Source: Flavobacteriales bacterium | Lineage (GTDB): Bacteria > Bacteroidota > Bacteroidia > Flavobacteriales > Flavobacteriaceae | Direction: 5' to 3' | DNA length: 14,730 nucleotides | Assembly: GCA_003229235.1 (NCBI GenBank) | Contig: QIIH01000354.1 | Coordinates: 1 to 14,730, forward strand | In this document: positions 13,871 to 14,730 of the stretch, piece by piece | How positions within the stretch are numbered: the first letter of the stretch is position 1 | Layout of the letters: the number at the start of each line of letters is the position of its first letter | The notes under the pieces: generated by a model | What the model was told of the DNA's origin: nothing | The model's input: only the letters and a program-made list of their open reading frames with translations | The model's database searches: none | Translations under genes and position numbers: made by a program

Positions 13871-14671
13871 TCAAAAGCGATTGTCGCCGTCTAACAAATT
13901 GCCTAGACCTCCTAGAATGCTGCCTTCGCCTTTGTCTTTGCCGCCGCCTCTGGACGCAGCAGACAAGACTCTCCCAGCCAACCGGCTAAATGGTAACGAC
14001 TGAATATAAACTGTTCCTGGGCCTCTTAATTTGGCAAAGAAAAGGCCTTCGCCACCAAATATTGTGTTTTTTATTCCTCCAACGAATTCGATATCGTAAT
14101 CTACGGTATGATCAAATCCAACGATGCAGCCAGTGTCTACCATAAGCTCCTCGCCCGGAACAAGCTCCTTTTTGCAAGTGGTCCCGCCGGCATGTACAAA
14201 AGCCATTCCATCACCTTCTAACTTTTGCATAATAAAACCTTCGCCACCAAAAAGCCCTCGACCTAATTTCTTGGAAAATTCGATTCCAATCGACACTCCT
14301 TTTGCAGCACATAAAAATGCGTCTTTCTGACAAACGAATTTTCCGCCTATTGCCGATAGATCGATTGCAATAATTTTACCTGGATAAGGCGAAGCAAAAC
14401 TCACCTTCTTTTTATAATCCTCTTCGTTGTAAAAAGCGGTCATAAATAGAGACTCTCCTGTTAGTAATCGCTTACCAGCACCAAATATCTTACCCATAAC
14501 CCCAGTATCCTTTTTAGAGCCGTCTCCAAAGATAGTTTCCATTTTAACTCCGGTATCCATCATCATAAAGCTCCCAGCTTCGGCAATAACGCCTTCGTTA
14601 GGATCGAGTTCGATTTCTACGTATTGCATCTCTTCTCCATGTATGTGATAATCTATTTCGTGTGCTTCCAT
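13871..14671 (-). CDS. AIM24 / TIGR00266 family protein
   Basis: This complete 266-residue protein belongs to the AIM24 family (PF01987, TIGR00266), a beta-rich trimer-forming fold found in bacteria and, as AIM24, in yeast mitochondria where it supports inner-membrane architecture. Bacterial roles are not settled. Typical family stretches are [20 protein letters not shown] (17-36), a Gly-rich middle with [12 protein letters not shown] (72-83), [19 protein letters not shown] (137-155) and [20 protein letters not shown] (202-221). A glycine-rich, probably flexible tail (241-266) follows. No membrane segment is seen. It looks monocistronic; its upstream region (14672-14730) is AT-rich without a clear promoter match. 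Confidence 0.93.
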   Translation of the reverse strand: MEAHEIDYHIHGEEMQYVEIELDPNEGVIAEAGSFMMMDTGVKMETIFGDGSKKDTGVMGKIFGAGKRLLTGESLFMTAFYNEEDYKKKVSFASPYPGKIIAIDLSAIGGKFVCQKDAFLCAAKGVSIGIEFSKKLGRGLFGGEGFIMQKLEGDGMAFVHAGGTTCKKELVPGEELMVDTGCIVGFDHTVDYDIEFVGGIKNTIFGGEGLFFAKLRGPGTVYIQSLPFSRLAGRVLSAASRGGGKDKGEGSILGGLGNLLDGDNRF

Positions 14672-14730
14672 TTTTTTTGGTTTTAATATATAGGTAGCAA
14701 AAAGAATAATTTGTTACAATTGCAAATTCA

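Noticed and set aside
1..14730. Mobile element, CRISPR array, tRNA or defence island.
   Set aside because: No terminal repeats, spaced direct repeats, tRNA-like folds, transposase or integrase motifs, or nuclease/defence domains were seen; gene content is housekeeping in character.

Overview
The window looks like chromosomal DNA from a marine-type Flavobacteriaceae bacterium (phylum Bacteroidota). This rests on AT-rich DNA, genes with almost no Shine-Dalgarno signals, promoter-like TTG-N17-21-TAnnTTTG sequences, and gene families typical of flavobacteria: an ECF sigma factor followed by a small four-helix membrane protein, DUF2141, a MoxR/DUF58 operon with DUF4129 and DUF4350, and a cyclophilin lipoprotein. 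There are no RNA genes, insertion sequences, CRISPR arrays or phage genes. No stretch longer than about 160 bases lacks a gene. It reads as ordinary core chromosome.

Layout. (1) 1-350: the 3' end of a YdeI/OmpD-associated gene with an apparent one-base frameshift close to its end. (2) 465-836: a small membrane-anchored protein of unknown function with a 13-residue tandem repeat. (3) 923-2073: an ECF sigma factor (TTG start) and a four-helix membrane protein, meeting a PlsC-type acyltransferase stop-to-stop. (4) 2070-3565 on the minus strand: a CoA-pyrophosphatase-type Nudix hydrolase and the acyltransferase, which has its own well-matched promoter. (5) 3568-4281: a cyclophilin-type lipoprotein prolyl isomerase, divergent from the Nudix gene with only two bases between the start codons. 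(6) 4315-5642 on the minus strand: RDD protein followed by a TRIC/UPF0126 channel, overlapping by ATGA. (7) 5680-11867: a six-gene operon of SpoIIM-family protein, unrecognised polytopic membrane protein, DUF4129, DUF4350, MoxR ATPase and DUF58. (8) 11973-12404: a DUF2141 secreted protein ending at a strong terminator. (9) 12534-13472: an OxyR-type LysR regulator with both redox cysteines, sharing a bidirectional terminator with a 65-residue conserved small protein. (10) 13871-14671 on the minus strand: an AIM24/TIGR00266 protein.

The most coherent system is the divergent block at 4315-11867. A MoxR AAA+ ATPase and a DUF58 protein are translated with four membrane proteins, nearly all through overlapping start and stop codons. 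The RDD and TRIC genes leave the same 37-base divergent region on the other strand. MoxR proteins are generally thought to act as chaperones for membrane or metal-containing complexes. The cluster resembles Bacteroidota MoxR/Bat loci but lacks the vWA and TPR Bat genes within this window, and it includes a SpoIIM homologue in a lineage not known to sporulate. Its substrate cannot be read from the sequence. Nothing here is clearly a wholly new defence or mobile system.
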